Shown one piece after another: positions 46,193 to 56,780 of a stretch of 64,000 nt of DNA; the first letter of the stretch is position 1; each line of letters begins with the position of its first letter. The translations under genes were made by a program, and so were the position numbers. The stretch is from Microbulbifer hydrolyticus. Its GTDB lineage: Bacteria; Pseudomonadota; Gammaproteobacteria; Pseudomonadales; Cellvibrionaceae. Where the stretch lies: assembly GCF_009931115.1 (NCBI RefSeq), contig NZ_CP047491.1, forward strand, positions 2,245,501 through 2,309,500, given 5' to 3'. Below the pieces are notes generated by a model. It was not told where the DNA came from. It ran no database searches and worked only from the letters and a program-made list of their open reading frames with translations.

Positions 46193-49100
46193 ATGTCGGA
46201 TAATCGGTCTCAGCAGTCCCGTGACCAGCGTCTGCAACAGCTTCACAGCGCCCTCGCCGAGCGTATCCTGATTCTGGACGGCGGTATGGGAACCATGATT
46301 CAGCAGGAAAAACTGGGCGAAGCGGACTACCGGGGTGCGCGCTTTGCCGACTACCCTTCCGACCTGAAGGGCAACAATGACCTGCTGGTACTCACCCAGC
46401 CCGACCTGATCGAGCGCCTGCACCGGGAATACCTGGAGGCCGGGGCCGACATCATCGAGACCAATACCTTCAACGCCACCCGGCTTTCCCAGTCCGACTA
46501 CGATATGGAGGACCTGGTGCCGGAACTGAATCTGGTGGCGGCACAGGTCGCGCGGCGCGCAGCTGATGCGCTCTCCACCCCGGAGAAGCCACGCTATGTT
46601 GCGGGGGTGCTGGGCCCGACCTCGCGCACCGCCAGCATCTCTCCCGACGTAAATGACCCCGGCGCGCGCAATGTGACCTTCGACGCGCTGGTGGAAAACT
46701 ACATTGAGTCCGCCAACGCGCTGATCGACGGCGGCTCGGACCTGCTCCTGATCGAGACCATCTTCGACACCCTGAACGCAAAGGCCGCGATCTACGCCCT
46801 AAAGAAGGTGTTCGATCAGCGCGGTTTCGAGCTGCCGATCATGATTTCCGGCACCATCACCGATGCGTCCGGGCGCACCCTCTCCGGGCAGACCACGGAA
46901 GCCTTTTACTATTCCATTGCCCACGCCAAGCCTCTGTCCGTGGGCCTGAACTGCGCGCTCGGCGCCACCGAGCTGCGCCCGTATGTGGAGGCGCTCTCTG
47001 GCGTCTGTGCCGAGCACGTGTCCGCCCACCCCAATGCGGGACTGCCGAACGAGTTTGGCGAATACGACGAGACTCCGGAGCAGACCGCGGCAATCGTTGC
47101 CGAGTTCGCCCGCAGCGGCTTCATCAACATTCTCGGCGGCTGCTGCGGCACCACTCCGGATCATATCCGTGCGATTGCCGATGCGGTTGTGGATATTCCG
47201 CCGCGCAAGCTGCCAGAGCAGAAGCCTGCGCTGCGGCTTTCCGGCCTGGAACCCTACGTAGTGGACGAAAACGCGCTGTTTGTGAACGTGGGCGAGCGCT
47301 GTAACGTCACCGGTTCCGCGCGCTTCAAGCGCCTGATCATGGAAGAGGATTACGATACTGCACTGCAGGTCGCTGCCGCCCAGGTGGAAGACGGGGCACA
47401 GGTGATCGACTTCAACATGGACGAGGCGATGCTGGATTCCGTCGCCGCCATGCGCCGCTTCCTCAACCTGTGCGCCACCGAGCCGGACATTTCCAAAGTC
47501 CCGTTTATGGTGGACTCCTCCAAGTGGGAGGTGATCGAGGCCGGCCTGCAGTGCATCCAGGGCAAGCCCATCGTTAACTCCATCAGCCTGAAGGAAGGCG
47601 AAGAGGATTTTGTCGACAAGGCGCGCTCCTGCCTGATGTACGGTGCCGCGGTGGTGGTGATGGCCTTCGACGAAAAAGGCCAGGCGGACACCTTCGAGCG
47701 CAAGACCGAGATCTGCAAGCGCAGTTACGACATCCTCGTAGACAAGGTCGGTTTCAATCCGTCCGATATCATTTTCGACCCGAACATTTTCGCGGTCGCC
47801 ACTGGTATCGAAGAGCACAACAACTACGCGGTGGACTTTATCGAGGCCACCCAGTGGATTCGCCAGAACCTGCCGGGGGCCAATGTCTCCGGTGGCGTGT
47901 CCAATGTGTCTTTCTCCTTCCGCGGCAACAACCCGGTGCGCGAGGCGATCCACTCCGTGTTCCTGTACTACGCCATCAAGGCGGGCCTGAACATGGGGAT
48001 CGTCAATGCGGGTCAGCTCGCGGTGTACGACGACCTGCCGGACGAACTGCGGGAAAAAGTTGAGGATGTGATCCTCAACCGCAGTGACGAAGCCACAGAG
48101 GCACTGCTGGATATCGCGGAAAAATACCGTGGTGATGGCTCCACTGCGGAGCGCAAGGAAGACCTGGCCTGGCGCCAGCTGCCGATCAACGAGCGCCTGG
48201 CGCACTCGCTGGTGAAAGGCATCAACAACTTTATCGAACAAGACACCGAAGAGGCCCGCGCTGCCGCCAAGCGCCCGCTGGACGTGATTGAAGGCCCGCT
48301 GATGGACGGTATGAATATCGTCGGCGACCTGTTCGGTGAAGGCAAAATGTTCCTTCCCCAGGTGGTGAAGTCTGCGCGTGTGATGAAGCAGGCCGTGGCC
48401 TACCTGCAGCCCTATATCGAGGCGGAAAAAACCGTCGACAGCAAACCCAACGGCCGCATCCTGATGGCGACGGTGAAAGGCGACGTGCACGATATCGGCA
48501 AGAATATTGTCGGCGTGGTACTGGCCTGCAACAACTTCGAGGTGATCGACCTCGGCGTGATGGTGCCGGCGGAAACGATCCTGCAGACGGCCAAGGAAAA
48601 GAACTGTGACATCATCGGCCTGTCCGGCCTGATCACCCCGTCGCTGGACGAAATGGTGCACGTGGCCGCAGAGATGGAGCGCCAGGGATTTGATATCCCG
48701 CTGATGATTGGCGGTGCCACCACTTCCAAGGCGCACACCGCGGTCAAGATCGACCCGCAGTTCAACCGCAACCAGACCGTGTACGTGGCGGACGCCTCGC
48801 GCGCGGTTGGCGTCGCCAGCAACCTGCTGTCTGACGAACTGCGCCCTGCGTTTGTAAAAGGGATTCAGGAAGAGTACGACAAGGTGCGCGAGCGCACCGC
48901 CAACCGCAAGCGCAACGACCCGCGACTCAGCTATGAAAAAGCGCTGAAAGCGGGCCCACAGTTTGACTGGGCCAACTTCGAGCCGAAAGCACCGAACAAC
49001 CCCGGCCTCACCGTGCTGAATGATTTCCCGCTGGAGAAACTCGTCGACACCATCGACTGGACGCCCTTCTTCATCTCCTGGGACCTGGCCGGTAAATACC

Positions 49101-49900
49101 CGGCGATACTGAACGATAAAGTGGTCGGCGAAGCGGCAACGGACCTGTTCAAGAACGCCCAGACCATGCTCGCGGATATCATTGACAACAAACGCCTTAC
49201 CGCGCGCGCGGCCTTCGGCCTGTGGCCGGCGAATGCGGATGGTGATGACATTATTGTCTACACCGACGAGAGCCGCACCGAAGAGCTGGCCCGCCTGCAC
49301 CAGATGCGCCAGCAAGTACAGAAGCGCGGCGGCGACGGCTACTGCCGCTCCCTGGCCGACTTTATCGCTCCGGTAGGCTCAGGCGTTGCCGATTATATTG
49401 GCGGCTTTGCGGTAACCACCGGCATCGGCGCCGATGAACTGGCAGCGGAGTATGAAGCGAAGCACGACGATTACAGCGCAATCATGGTCAAGGCCCTGGC
49501 CGACCGTCTTGCTGAGTCCTTCGCCGAATACCTGCACCGCGAGGTACGCAGGAACTACTGGGGCTACCAGCCGGACGAAACCCTGAGCAATGACCAACTG
49601 ATCAAGGAAGCCTACACCGGCATCCGCCCGGCGCCCGGCTACCCGGCCTGCCCGGACCACACCGAAAAGGCGACCCTGTTCAGGCTGCTGGACGCGGAAA
49701 ACAATGCTGGTATAGAACTCACCTCGAGCTTTGCCATGATGCCCGCGGCTGCGGTGAGCGGCTGGTACTTTGCGCATCCCGAGTCCAAATACTTCAACGT
49801 CGGCAAGATCAGCCGTGACCAGCTCGCCAGTCTGGCAAAGCGCAAGGGTATGCGCGAGGACGAACTGGAACGCTGGTTGCGTCCAAATCTGGAAGAATAA
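46193..49900 (+). CDS. metH: cobalamin-dependent methionine synthase MetH
   Basis: About 1235 aa, full five-module enzyme: homocysteine-binding barrel (1 to about 340, with zinc-ligand [11 protein letters not shown]), pterin-binding barrel (about 365-640, [12 protein letters not shown]), helical B12 cap (about 660-755), B12-binding domain with [11 protein letters not shown] near 763, and the C-terminal AdoMet reactivation domain (about 940-1235, [12 protein letters not shown]). It methylates homocysteine from methyl-tetrahydrofolate. Two ATGs occur at 46187 and 46193; AAGGA is 7 nt from the second, which is preferred. I looked for a cobalamin riboswitch in the 250-nt leader and recognised none. 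Confidence 0.95.
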   Translation: MSDNRSQQSRDQRLQQLHSALAERILILDGGMGTMIQQEKLGEADYRGARFADYPSDLKGNNDLLVLTQPDLIERLHREYLEAGADIIETNTFNATRLSQSDYDMEDLVPELNLVAAQVARRAADALSTPEKPRYVAGVLGPTSRTASISPDVNDPGARNVTFDALVENYIESANALIDGGSDLLLIETIFDTLNAKAAIYALKKVFDQRGFELPIMISGTITDASGRTLSGQTTEAFYYSIAHAKPLSVGLNCALGATELRPYVEALSGVCAEHVSAHPNAGLPNEFGEYDETPEQTAAIVAEFARSGFINILGGCCGTTPDHIRAIADAVVDIPPRKLPEQKPALRLSGLEPYVVDENALFVNVGERCNVTGSARFKRLIMEEDYDTALQVAAAQVEDGAQVIDFNMDEAMLDSVAAMRRFLNLCATEPDISKVPFMVDSSKWEVIEAGLQCIQGKPIVNSISLKEGEEDFVDKARSCLMYGAAVVVMAFDEKGQADTFERKTEICKRSYDILVDKVGFNPSDIIFDPNIFAVATGIEEHNNYAVDFIEATQWIRQNLPGANVSGGVSNVSFSFRGNNPVREAIHSVFLYYAIKAGLNMGIVNAGQLAVYDDLPDELREKVEDVILNRSDEATEALLDIAEKYRGDGSTAERKEDLAWRQLPINERLAHSLVKGINNFIEQDTEEARAAAKRPLDVIEGPLMDGMNIVGDLFGEGKMFLPQVVKSARVMKQAVAYLQPYIEAEKTVDSKPNGRILMATVKGDVHDIGKNIVGVVLACNNFEVIDLGVMVPAETILQTAKEKNCDIIGLSGLITPSLDEMVHVAAEMERQGFDIPLMIGGATTSKAHTAVKIDPQFNRNQTVYVADASRAVGVASNLLSDELRPAFVKGIQEEYDKVRERTANRKRNDPRLSYEKALKAGPQFDWANFEPKAPNNPGLTVLNDFPLEKLVDTIDWTPFFISWDLAGKYPAILNDKVVGEAATDLFKNAQTMLADIIDNKRLTARAAFGLWPANADGDDIIVYTDESRTEELARLHQMRQQVQKRGGDGYCRSLADFIAPVGSGVADYIGGFAVTTGIGADELAAEYEAKHDDYSAIMVKALADRLAESFAEYLHREVRRNYWGYQPDETLSNDQLIKEAYTGIRPAPGYPACPDHTEKATLFRLLDAENNAGIELTSSFAMMPAAAVSGWYFAHPESKYFNVGKISRDQLASLAKRKGMREDELERWLRPNLEE

Positions 49901-50002
49901 TCGGGACACCACAGGTGCGGCCCGCTTGCAGGAGTGACGGCAATCGGGTTCACTGGACCGAAATGTTCGCCTGCAGGCAGGCTCCTACTGGAGGATCTGG
50001 TG

Positions 50003-50215
50003 ATGGAAGAAGACAATAAGCAAAAGCCGTCTTTTGGCCAGGTGGTGCTGAGCACCCTGGCCGCTGCGATCGGGGTTCAGTCGAATAAAAATCGGGAAAG
50101 GGATTTCAAAGCGGGCAGCATCAAGACGTACGTGGCCGCAGGACTGATCTTCACCGCACTGTTTGTGATTACGCTTGTGCTAGTGGTGAAGACTGTTTTG
50201 AGCAATATGGGATAG
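50003..50215 (+). CDS. small membrane protein, DUF2970 family
   Basis: 70 aa. The N-terminal part has the DUF2970 pattern VVLSTLAAAIGVQSNKNRERDF, followed by one transmembrane helix (about 45-66). The function is unknown. The ATG at 50003 has GGAGG 8 nt before it; the frame is open to 49934 without a better site. It follows metH on the same strand by about 100 nt. Confidence 0.8.
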   Translation: MEEDNKQKPSFGQVVLSTLAAAIGVQSNKNRERDFKAGSIKTYVAAGLIFTALFVITLVLVVKTVLSNMG

Positions 50216-50346
50216 CGCCAGGCTTCCAGGGGAACCCGGGGGAAACAGATAACAGAAAGCTCGGGACGACCGGGAGGATTACTTCCGGGCCCCTGCTCTC
50301 ATCCAGCCAGCCAGGCCGTTAGGCCTCCGCTTTTAGACAACGGGCG

Positions 50347-50481
50347 TTAGCCCTGAGACGCAACCCAGAAAATGCAGGTGGCGACGAAAATGGCCACCAG
50401 TGCTACCGCCGCAATGGCGTCTACTGTGTTATCGCTATCGTCTGATACAACTACTACTTCTCGTGCTACTTGATCGTTCAT
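50347..50481 (-). CDS. 44-aa single-span membrane miniprotein
   Basis: An unannotated-size frame encodes 44 residues: a charged N-terminus MNDQVAREVVVVSDDSDN, then one hydrophobic helix (about 20-41, AIAAVALVAIFVATCIFWV). GGAG lies 7 nt before the ATG, which supports translation. I do not recognise the family. It stands alone, antisense to the surrounding genes, in the gap between the DUF2970 gene and cysI. Confidence 0.5.
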   Translation of the reverse strand: MNDQVAREVVVVSDDSDNTVDAIAAVALVAIFVATCIFWVASQG

Positions 50482-50775
50482 CGGAATACTCCGTCACTCA
50501 AGAAATCATTATTGTTTTTAAAGGTAGCAGCACCGCTAAAAAACGCGGTTTCTCAAGTAGATCAAATCCCCGCTGGGGGCGCAACCGTGCCGTGACCACC
50601 CGTTTCCCGCGACACCTCCTTCTTATAACCACCGGTTACTAAGGTAGCGAAAAAAATTGTTATTTTTTGTATAAGGCGGCTGGTATGTTATGCGCCACTC
50701 AGGGTCACAGGTAGGGTCCAAAATACCCTCCGGATGCCGGGTAATGGCGTAAAAAAGTAATGGAATCAAGCTCTT

Positions 50776-52440
50776 ATGTATCGATACGACGAACAGGACC
50801 ACAAACTGGTTCGGGAACGGGTGGCCCAGTTTCGCGGCCAGACCGAACGCTATCTCGCCGGTGAGCTGAAAGAAGAAGAATTTTTACCCCTGCGCCTGCA
50901 GAACGGCCTGTATGTGCAGCGGTTGGCGCCCATGCTGCGCATCGCGGTGCCCTACGGACTGATGAACAGCGCACAAGTACGCCGCCTGGCTCACATCACC
51001 CGCAAATACGACAAGGGTTACGCCCACTTCACCACCCGCCAGAACGTTCAGCTGAACTGGCCGAATCTGGAAGACGTGCCCGATATCCTCGCCGAGCTGG
51101 CCGAAGTGGAGATGCACGCGGTCCAGACCAGTGGCAACTGTATCCGCAATACCACCACCGACCAGTTTGCCGGTGTCGCCCGGGATGAACTGGTCGACCC
51201 GCGCCCCTACTGTGAGCTGATTCGCCAGTGGTCCACTTTCCACCCGGAATTTGCCTTCCTGCCGCGCAAGTTCAAGATCGCGGTGTGCGGCGCTGACCAG
51301 GACCGCGCCGCCATCCGTGCGCACGACATCGGCGTACAGATCGTGAAAAACGACAAGGGCGAAGTTGGCTTCCAGGTGCTGGTCGGCGGCGGCCTTGGCC
51401 GCACCCCGATTCTCGGCGTTGCCATCCGCGACTTCCTCCCGGAGACCCACCTGCTCTCCTATCTGGAAGCCATCGTTCGCGTATACAACCAGCTGGGTCG
51501 CCGCGACAACAAGTTCAAGGCGCGGATCAAGATTCTGGTGAAAGCCATGGGTGCCGAAGAGTTTGCACGCCGCGTTGAGGCGGAGTGGGAACAGATCAAG
51601 GACGGCGCCGACGAGCTGACACCGGAAGCCATCCGCTGGGCCAAGCGATTTTTCCCGGAGCCCGAGTACAAATCCATCGCCAACGGCCACGGCGAAGCGG
51701 TTCTGCGCGACCACGCCGGTGAAGACAAGGCGTTTGCCCGCTGGCTGGAGCGCAACACCTTCCCGCACCGCGTTAACGGATATCAGGCGGTCACCCTCAG
51801 CACAAAGCCCACTGGCATTCCGCCGGGTGACGTCACCGATCGCCAGCTGGAAGCCATTGCCGACCTCGCGGACAAATACAGCTTCGGCGAGATTCGTGTT
51901 ACCCACGAGCAGAACGTTGTATTGGCTGATGTGGAGCAGGAAAAGTTGTTTGAGCTGTGGCAGGAAGCGCGTAAAAACGGCTTCGCCACCCCGAACATCG
52001 GTACCCTGACCGACATGATCTGCTGCCCCGGCGGCGATTACTGCTCGCTCGCCAATGCCAAGTCCATTCCGGTGGCGGAGGCAATCCAGCGCAAGTTTGA
52101 CGACCTGGATTACCTCTACGATATCGGCGACCTGGACCTGAATATTTCCGGCTGCATGAACGCCTGTGGCCACCACCACATCGGCCACATCGGCATTCTG
52201 GGCGTGGACAAGAAAGGCGAGGAGTTTTACCAGGTACAGCTGGGCGGTAGCTCGAACGAAAAGGCCAGCCTGGGCAAGGTTCTCGGCCCGAGCTTCTCAC
52301 GCGACGAGATGCCGAACACTATCGGCAAAATTCTCGATGTATTCGTGGAAAACCGCCATCCGGACGAACTGTTTATCGACACCTACAACCGTATCGGGCT
52401 TCAGCCATTCAAGGAGCGTGTATATGCCAAAGCCAGCTAA
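50776..52440 (+). CDS. cysI: sulfite reductase hemoprotein subunit / nitrite-sulfite reductase (CysI)
   Basis: 554 aa. Two ferredoxin-like plus siroheme repeats: YAHFTTRQNVQLNW in the first half and IRVTHEQNVVLADV in the second. The 4Fe-4S/siroheme ligands are CCPGGDYCS (about 416-424) and SGCMNACGHHH (about 458-468). It reduces sulfite to sulfide for cysteine synthesis. The DUF934 gene overlaps its 3' end by 17 nt, a pairing common in Pseudomonas-like bacteria. The 290-nt upstream region has no gene that I can support other than the miniprotein start. Confidence 0.92.
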   Translation: MYRYDEQDHKLVRERVAQFRGQTERYLAGELKEEEFLPLRLQNGLYVQRLAPMLRIAVPYGLMNSAQVRRLAHITRKYDKGYAHFTTRQNVQLNWPNLEDVPDILAELAEVEMHAVQTSGNCIRNTTTDQFAGVARDELVDPRPYCELIRQWSTFHPEFAFLPRKFKIAVCGADQDRAAIRAHDIGVQIVKNDKGEVGFQVLVGGGLGRTPILGVAIRDFLPETHLLSYLEAIVRVYNQLGRRDNKFKARIKILVKAMGAEEFARRVEAEWEQIKDGADELTPEAIRWAKRFFPEPEYKSIANGHGEAVLRDHAGEDKAFARWLERNTFPHRVNGYQAVTLSTKPTGIPPGDVTDRQLEAIADLADKYSFGEIRVTHEQNVVLADVEQEKLFELWQEARKNGFATPNIGTLTDMICCPGGDYCSLANAKSIPVAEAIQRKFDDLDYLYDIGDLDLNISGCMNACGHHHIGHIGILGVDKKGEEFYQVQLGGSSNEKASLGKVLGPSFSRDEMPNTIGKILDVFVENRHPDELFIDTYNRIGLQPFKERVYAKAS

Positions 52441-52993
52441 GCCCTCTGTTAAAAAGCCGGTCGGTGAACAGCCGGAAAATCCGGCAAAACTGATTCTGGA
52501 CGGTGCGGTTACTGACAACCAGTGGAACTTGTTGCCCCTTGGCGGAGAAGAGGAAGTCACCGCGGAAAACCTGGCACCGGGCAAGGTAATCCTGCCGCTG
52601 AGCGTTTGGCTGGAACTGCGTGACCAGTTGCAGGAACGCGGGGAAGATATCGGGGTCTGGCTGGACAGCGATGAGACCGTCGACCTCATTGGTGAGTACG
52701 CGGCAGAGCTGCCATTGATTGCGGCTCACTTCCCCGCATTTACCGATGGTCGCGCGTTTACCGTGGGCCGCCTTCTGCGCGAGCGCTATGGCTATACCGG
52801 AGAAGTGCGTGCAGTAGGTAACTTTATACGCGATCAGCTGACCTACCTGACCCGCTGCGGATTCAATGCGTTTGCTTATCAGGGCGACCAGCCGCTGGAA
52901 CGCCTGCTGGAATCCACAAGCGATTTTACCGACAGCTACCAGGCCGCAGTGGACCAGCCCCTGCCAATCTACCGCCGTCGCGCTCTGGCCTGA
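52424..52993 (+). CDS. DUF934 family protein linked to sulfite reductase
   Basis: 189 aa. The DUF934 core is visible: ILPLSVWLELRDQL, FTDGRAFTVGRLLRERYGY, GEVRAVGNFIRDQLTYLTRCGFNAF. DUF934 proteins are encoded next to CysI in many proteobacteria and are thought to assist sulfite reduction, but the biochemical role is not established. AAGGAG lies 9 nt before the ATG at 52424, inside the 3' end of cysI. No cysH follows, unlike the Pseudomonas order. A terminator hairpin lies just downstream. Confidence 0.88.
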   Translation: MPKPAKPSVKKPVGEQPENPAKLILDGAVTDNQWNLLPLGGEEEVTAENLAPGKVILPLSVWLELRDQLQERGEDIGVWLDSDETVDLIGEYAAELPLIAAHFPAFTDGRAFTVGRLLRERYGYTGEVRAVGNFIRDQLTYLTRCGFNAFAYQGDQPLERLLESTSDFTDSYQAAVDQPLPIYRRRALA

Positions 52994-53018
52994 GCCATTA
53001 CGCAGCGATTGAGCGACA

Positions 53019-53255
53019 CTACTGCCCGGCAGCCTCCCTGTCGGGCAGTTCTGTTTTCGGACTCAGGATATTTCGGCAGCGCTTGTAGCGCCCGCGCACC
53101 AAAAGCAGGCCTTGTATATCCCCTTCTGTACGCGTGAACATGTGGTGGCATGATCCATTGTGGTAGACATCGAGCTGCTCACCGATTCGACGAAAAACCA
53201 ATTTAAGGTTTCTTGGCAGCCCTGATTTTTGAGACAGTCCTTGAGATGATTCCAT
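53019..53255 (-). CDS. hypothetical 78-aa protein
   Basis: The translation is charged and soluble, with a plausible middle part (KLVFRRIGEQLDVYHNG, GDIQGLLLVRGRYKRCRN). I recognise no family. Its 3' end runs into the terminator hairpin of the convergent operon, and AAGGAG lies 14 nt upstream of the ATG, further than usual. A rival frame starting at 53263 has better spacing but a less protein-like product. Either may be spurious. Confidence 0.3.
   Translation of the reverse strand: MESSQGLSQKSGLPRNLKLVFRRIGEQLDVYHNGSCHHMFTRTEGDIQGLLLVRGRYKRCRNILSPKTELPDREAAGQ
53021..53056 (+). terminator. terminator after the cysI-DUF934 operon
   Basis: ACTGCCCG (53021-53028) and CGGGCAGT (53042-53049) form an 8-bp stem followed by a T-rich stretch. 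Confidence 0.7.
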
Positions 53256-53527
53256 CCTCTCACCCTCAGCTCCTTGTACCGGTTCCGGCAGGGATACAGG
53301 AATGGAGGGGCATTAAAGATCAGCCATATTGCGCCAATGCCGCCCTTCCCTGTTGCGCACCTTAATCAGGTGCCAACCGCCCGACTTCAAGGATACTAGC
53401 GCAGTCGCCTTAAACATCGGCGACAATTGCGCCAAATTCCTCATATTTGGCGCTGTATTTCTCGGCGTCCGTTCCGGCTACGTGCTTTGCATTGCATTTC
53501 CGGGGTATTTGCGGGTGCCCGCGCCGC
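53256..53527. other. intergenic region without a supported gene
   Basis: About 270 nt before the convergent end of the CoA-transferase gene. Short plus-strand frames here read into the CoA-transferase on the wrong strand and look like shadows. No repeat or RNA motif was recognised. Confidence 0.35.
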
Positions 53528-54751
53528 TCAGACAACGCCATCCCGCTTCAGGGACTCGATCTCATCAGAGCCCAGCGACAACAAGTCTGCCAGCACTTCG
53601 TCGGTATGCTCGCCCAGCGTGGGCGGGGCCTGGTCGTAGGCCAGAGGTGACGACGAAAAGCCTAGCGGGTTGCGCACGGTTTTCACTTTGCCCGCCACCG
53701 GGTGGTCCTGTTCCAGCACCATCCCGCGATACTGAACCTGGGGGTCGGCAAACACCTGCTCGAGGTTGTTGATCGGCCCGCAGGGCACATGGGCATCGCT
53801 CAGTTTTTCCAGCCACCAGGCGGCAGGCTGCGTGCGAGTGGCGCGCTCAATAATCGGCACCAGTACCTCACGCGCCTGGACCCGCGCCTTATTGGTTTCA
53901 TAGTCCGGGTCTGCCGCGACGTCCTGGAGGCCGGCGATCTCGCAGAACTTCTTGAACTGCGCGTCGTTACCCACCGCCAGCATAAAATAGCCGTCACTGG
54001 CGGGCACTGCCTGATACGGCACGATGTTCGGGTGCGCGGTACCCTGGCGTTGTGGGCTTTTGCCTGAGGTCAGGAAGTTCTGCGCCTGATTGGCAAGCCA
54101 TGCAACCTGGGTATCCAGCAACGCCAGGTCTATCTGCTGCCCCTCCCCGGTTCTGTCCCGGTGAATAACCGCCGCTAATACACCGGACACCGCGTACATT
54201 CCCGTCATCAGGTCGGCCACGGCAACCCCGACTTTCTGCGGCCCAGCACCCGGCTGCCCCTCGGGGACGCCCGTCAGGCTCATCAGTCCGCCCATCCCCT
54301 GGATCATCGCATCGTAGCCAGCGCGCCGAGCGTAGGGGCCACTTTGGCCGAATCCGGTAATGGAGCAGTAAATGATTTTCGGGTTGACCGCCTTGATGGA
54401 GGCGTAGTCCAGTCCGTACTTTTCAAGGCCGCCGACTTTGTAGTTCTCCAGCAGGATGTCGCACTGTTCGGCTAGCTGCCGGATCAGCACCTGTCCGCGC
54501 GGTTGGGTGATATCGACGGTGATCGATTTTTTGCCGCGATTGGCACTCAGGTAATAGGCGGCCTCGGCCGTGTCCTGACCCTCGGCGTCTTTCAGGTAGG
54601 GAGGCCCCCAGTGGCGGGTATCGTCCCCCTTCCCCGGTCGCTCGACCTTGATGACCTCAGCACCGAAGTCAGCCAGCACCTGGCTGGCCCAGGGTCCGGC
54701 GAGGATTCGGCTGAGGTCGAGAACTTTCAGATGTGCGAGCGGGCCGGCCAT
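53528..54751 (-). CDS. CaiB/BaiF family CoA-transferase
   Basis: 407 aa. The class III CoA-transferase pattern is clear: LAHLKVLDLSRILAGPWASQ, GAEVIKVERPG, NRGKKSITVDI, and the catalytic Asp in GVAVADLMTGMYA. Such enzymes move CoA between carboxylic acids (carnitine, oxalate, succinate and others); this one's acids are unknown. The frame is open to 54817, but MAGPLAHLKV at 54751 is the family start, with AGGA 9 nt upstream. It stands alone, divergent from the Mpo1-like gene. Confidence 0.88.
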   Translation of the reverse strand: MAGPLAHLKVLDLSRILAGPWASQVLADFGAEVIKVERPGKGDDTRHWGPPYLKDAEGQDTAEAAYYLSANRGKKSITVDITQPRGQVLIRQLAEQCDILLENYKVGGLEKYGLDYASIKAVNPKIIYCSITGFGQSGPYARRAGYDAMIQGMGGLMSLTGVPEGQPGAGPQKVGVAVADLMTGMYAVSGVLAAVIHRDRTGEGQQIDLALLDTQVAWLANQAQNFLTSGKSPQRQGTAHPNIVPYQAVPASDGYFMLAVGNDAQFKKFCEIAGLQDVAADPDYETNKARVQAREVLVPIIERATRTQPAAWWLEKLSDAHVPCGPINNLEQVFADPQVQYRGMVLEQDHPVAGKVKTVRNPLGFSSSPLAYDQAPPTLGEHTDEVLADLLSLGSDEIESLKRDGVV

Positions 54752-54973
54752 AGTGTTCAATCCTGAGAATACCTGTGAAGCGGAAGGCAAAACGTGATCA
54801 CAAATTACAAGCCGCAAACATTAACAGATTTGGAACTGATTGGTCTAAACCATATGCCGGCGTACACTGGCTGGCGAGTGTCCGGTGAAAACCAGTTTAG
54901 GCCCGCCACAACGCATACAATGGTGTGGCCCGTCAGATAACGAAAAAAGACGATTGAGAAAGGGACCATTGCG

Positions 54974-55339
54974 ATGGCAGAGACAACCACAGACCAGGCG
55001 CGCCAGGCAGAGCCTGAATCTACCAGTGCGGAAACCACGCCGCGGTTTAACTCCTTCAAAGAGTTCTACCCGTTCTACCTCAACGAGCACAGCAACCTGA
55101 CCTGTCGCCGACTGCACTTTGTAGGCACCGCCCTGGTGATCGGGCTACTGCTTACCGCGCTTCTCACACAGAACTGGGCGCTACTCGCAGTGCTGCCGGT
55201 TGCCGGATACGGTTTTGCCTGGGTCGGACACTTCTTCTTCGAACACAACCGCCCAGCCACATTCAAGAACCCACTCTATTCCCTGTGGGGCGACTTCGTC
55301 ATGTTCAAAGACATTCTACTAGGCAAGATCGAGCGCTAA
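54974..55339 (+). CDS. Mpo1-like (DUF962) membrane protein
   Basis: 121 aa. After a charged N-terminus the DUF962 core follows: FKEFYPFYLNEHSNLTCRRLHFVGT, two hydrophobic segments, and FAWVGHFFFEHNRPATF with the conserved His residues. Yeast Mpo1 is an Fe-dependent dioxygenase that shortens 2-hydroxy fatty acids; the bacterial role is inferred by family only. Its 3' end overlaps the convergent regulator gene by 4 nt. Confidence 0.82.
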   Translation: MAETTTDQARQAEPESTSAETTPRFNSFKEFYPFYLNEHSNLTCRRLHFVGTALVIGLLLTALLTQNWALLAVLPVAGYGFAWVGHFFFEHNRPATFKNPLYSLWGDFVMFKDILLGKIER

Positions 55340-56772
55340 CTGCTGGCTCCACCTTCGTTCAGGCCATACTTGCGCAACTTGTTGGCCACGGCGGTATGAG
55401 AAATTCCCAGCCGCCGGGCCAGATCCCGGGTGGAGTGCCCAGCGGAACCCTGTACCTCGAGCTGTTCGGCGAGAATCGCCCGCTCCACCTTGTCCATCTG
55501 CTCTTTCAGCGTCAGCCCCCGCCCCCAGTCCGTCCAGGGTAACGTTTCTTCTACCCCTGATGCAGGTAAGTCCGCCACCTCAACTGACCGCCCTCCTCGG
55601 CCTTGCGAATGCGCGACAGCCGCCTGCAGGCAATCTTGCAGGCCCGAAAAATTGCTCGGCCAGTCGCGCGTTGCCAGTGCGTGCGCCGCGGCAGGATCGA
55701 GAGTGAAGCCGGATTCCCCGAGGATCTTCTCAGCAAATCCGGCAACCGCAGGCCGCATCGACCTCAGTGGCGGCAAAACAATTTGCTGGGTTTCCAGTAA
55801 CTGGCGAAATGGCACAATGAGTGCGGAAATCGAGCGCGCCGACAGGACCATACGCGGGCGCAGTTTTCCCTGAAGCAAATGTTCGGCGAGTGCCTGCTGC
55901 AATGATTCGGGGACAAGATCGAGGTCATCCAGCAGCACAATGGTATCGCACGGCAGAAGCAGCATCTCAGACAGGCTACTGTCACTGAAATCGCTGCCCT
56001 GATATTCACGCAGCAGCCCGCTATCGGCGAGCGGGCTCAGGTAATACGCCGCGCGTAAAAATGTGCTCTTGCCGGCGCCGCGTTCACCACAGATAAGCAG
56101 CGGCTCATCCAGCGGCGCCATCTGCTGCAGCCTCAGGCAGCTGTCCCTGCGCCTGTCCAGATCCCACAGTACTTGCGGGGGCGGCGCCTCTGACGACGGC
56201 AAACTCTCCCGCTGCTGCAGGGTAAGCACCGCACCGGCGAGAGAGGCGACAGCCCCGGGTGCCTCTGCGAGGGCAATCGGCGACCAGTCCACGGCGAATT
56301 CCTGCCCCCGCACGGTCACCGGAAAGCCATACCGAGGTGCAGTAATACCGCGCAGAAGCTCCGCGAGCTGCAGCCGCGGCAGAAAGCGCTGCAGGGACAT
56401 GCCGGCCACCAGGCTGTGACTGACCCCAAAGGCCCGTGCAGCCGCCTGGTTGGCGGCGACGATACGGCCGCTGCGATCTACCGAGAGTACCGGATACGTC
56501 ACATGCCTGAGCAGCGTATCCAGCTCAAAGTGCCGTCGCTCGGACGGAATCAGCTCGATACGGCGCACCTGACGCACACCGCGCACCCGGTGCAGGGATT
56601 TTTCGATGGACTGGTACTGCGCAACCAACAAGTCAGGCGCAGACAGGTAGACCTTGTCCCCGCTGTCACCACCGATCTCGCCGGAGCGCACATTAATCCG
56701 GTAATCGGAGAATATCGACATGATTTCCTGCAATATTCCGACCCGGTCACTACAGGTAATTTCTATCCGCAT
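55336..56772 (-). CDS. phhR: TyrR/PhhR-like regulator with degenerate AAA+ domain
   Basis: 478 aa. It has an N-terminal ACT domain (about 1-72, MRIEITCSDRVGILQEIMSI), a PAS domain (about 80-180), a reduced AAA+ domain with Walker A GERGAGKS but no GAFTGA loop or normal sigma-54 contact region, and a C-terminal TyrR-type HTH (about 445-475, STRDLARRLGISHTAVANKL). TyrR/PhhR proteins sense aromatic amino acids; the missing GAFTGA implies sigma-70-type rather than sigma-54 control. It is divergent from phhA, and a perfect TyrR box sits just before its start. The ATG at 56772 is preferred over a TTG at 56778. Confidence 0.85.
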   Translation of the reverse strand: MRIEITCSDRVGILQEIMSIFSDYRINVRSGEIGGDSGDKVYLSAPDLLVAQYQSIEKSLHRVRGVRQVRRIELIPSERRHFELDTLLRHVTYPVLSVDRSGRIVAANQAAARAFGVSHSLVAGMSLQRFLPRLQLAELLRGITAPRYGFPVTVRGQEFAVDWSPIALAEAPGAVASLAGAVLTLQQRESLPSSEAPPPQVLWDLDRRRDSCLRLQQMAPLDEPLLICGERGAGKSTFLRAAYYLSPLADSGLLREYQGSDFSDSSLSEMLLLPCDTIVLLDDLDLVPESLQQALAEHLLQGKLRPRMVLSARSISALIVPFRQLLETQQIVLPPLRSMRPAVAGFAEKILGESGFTLDPAAAHALATRDWPSNFSGLQDCLQAAVAHSQGRGGRSVEVADLPASGVEETLPWTDWGRGLTLKEQMDKVERAILAEQLEVQGSAGHSTRDLARRLGISHTAVANKLRKYGLNEGGASS

Positions 56773-56780
56773 GGCCAAAC

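Noticed and set aside
46799-49315. A minus-strand frame of more than 800 codons opposite metH
   Set aside because: The sense strand encodes a complete MetH; the antisense product is His/Val/Gly-rich without any domain pattern.
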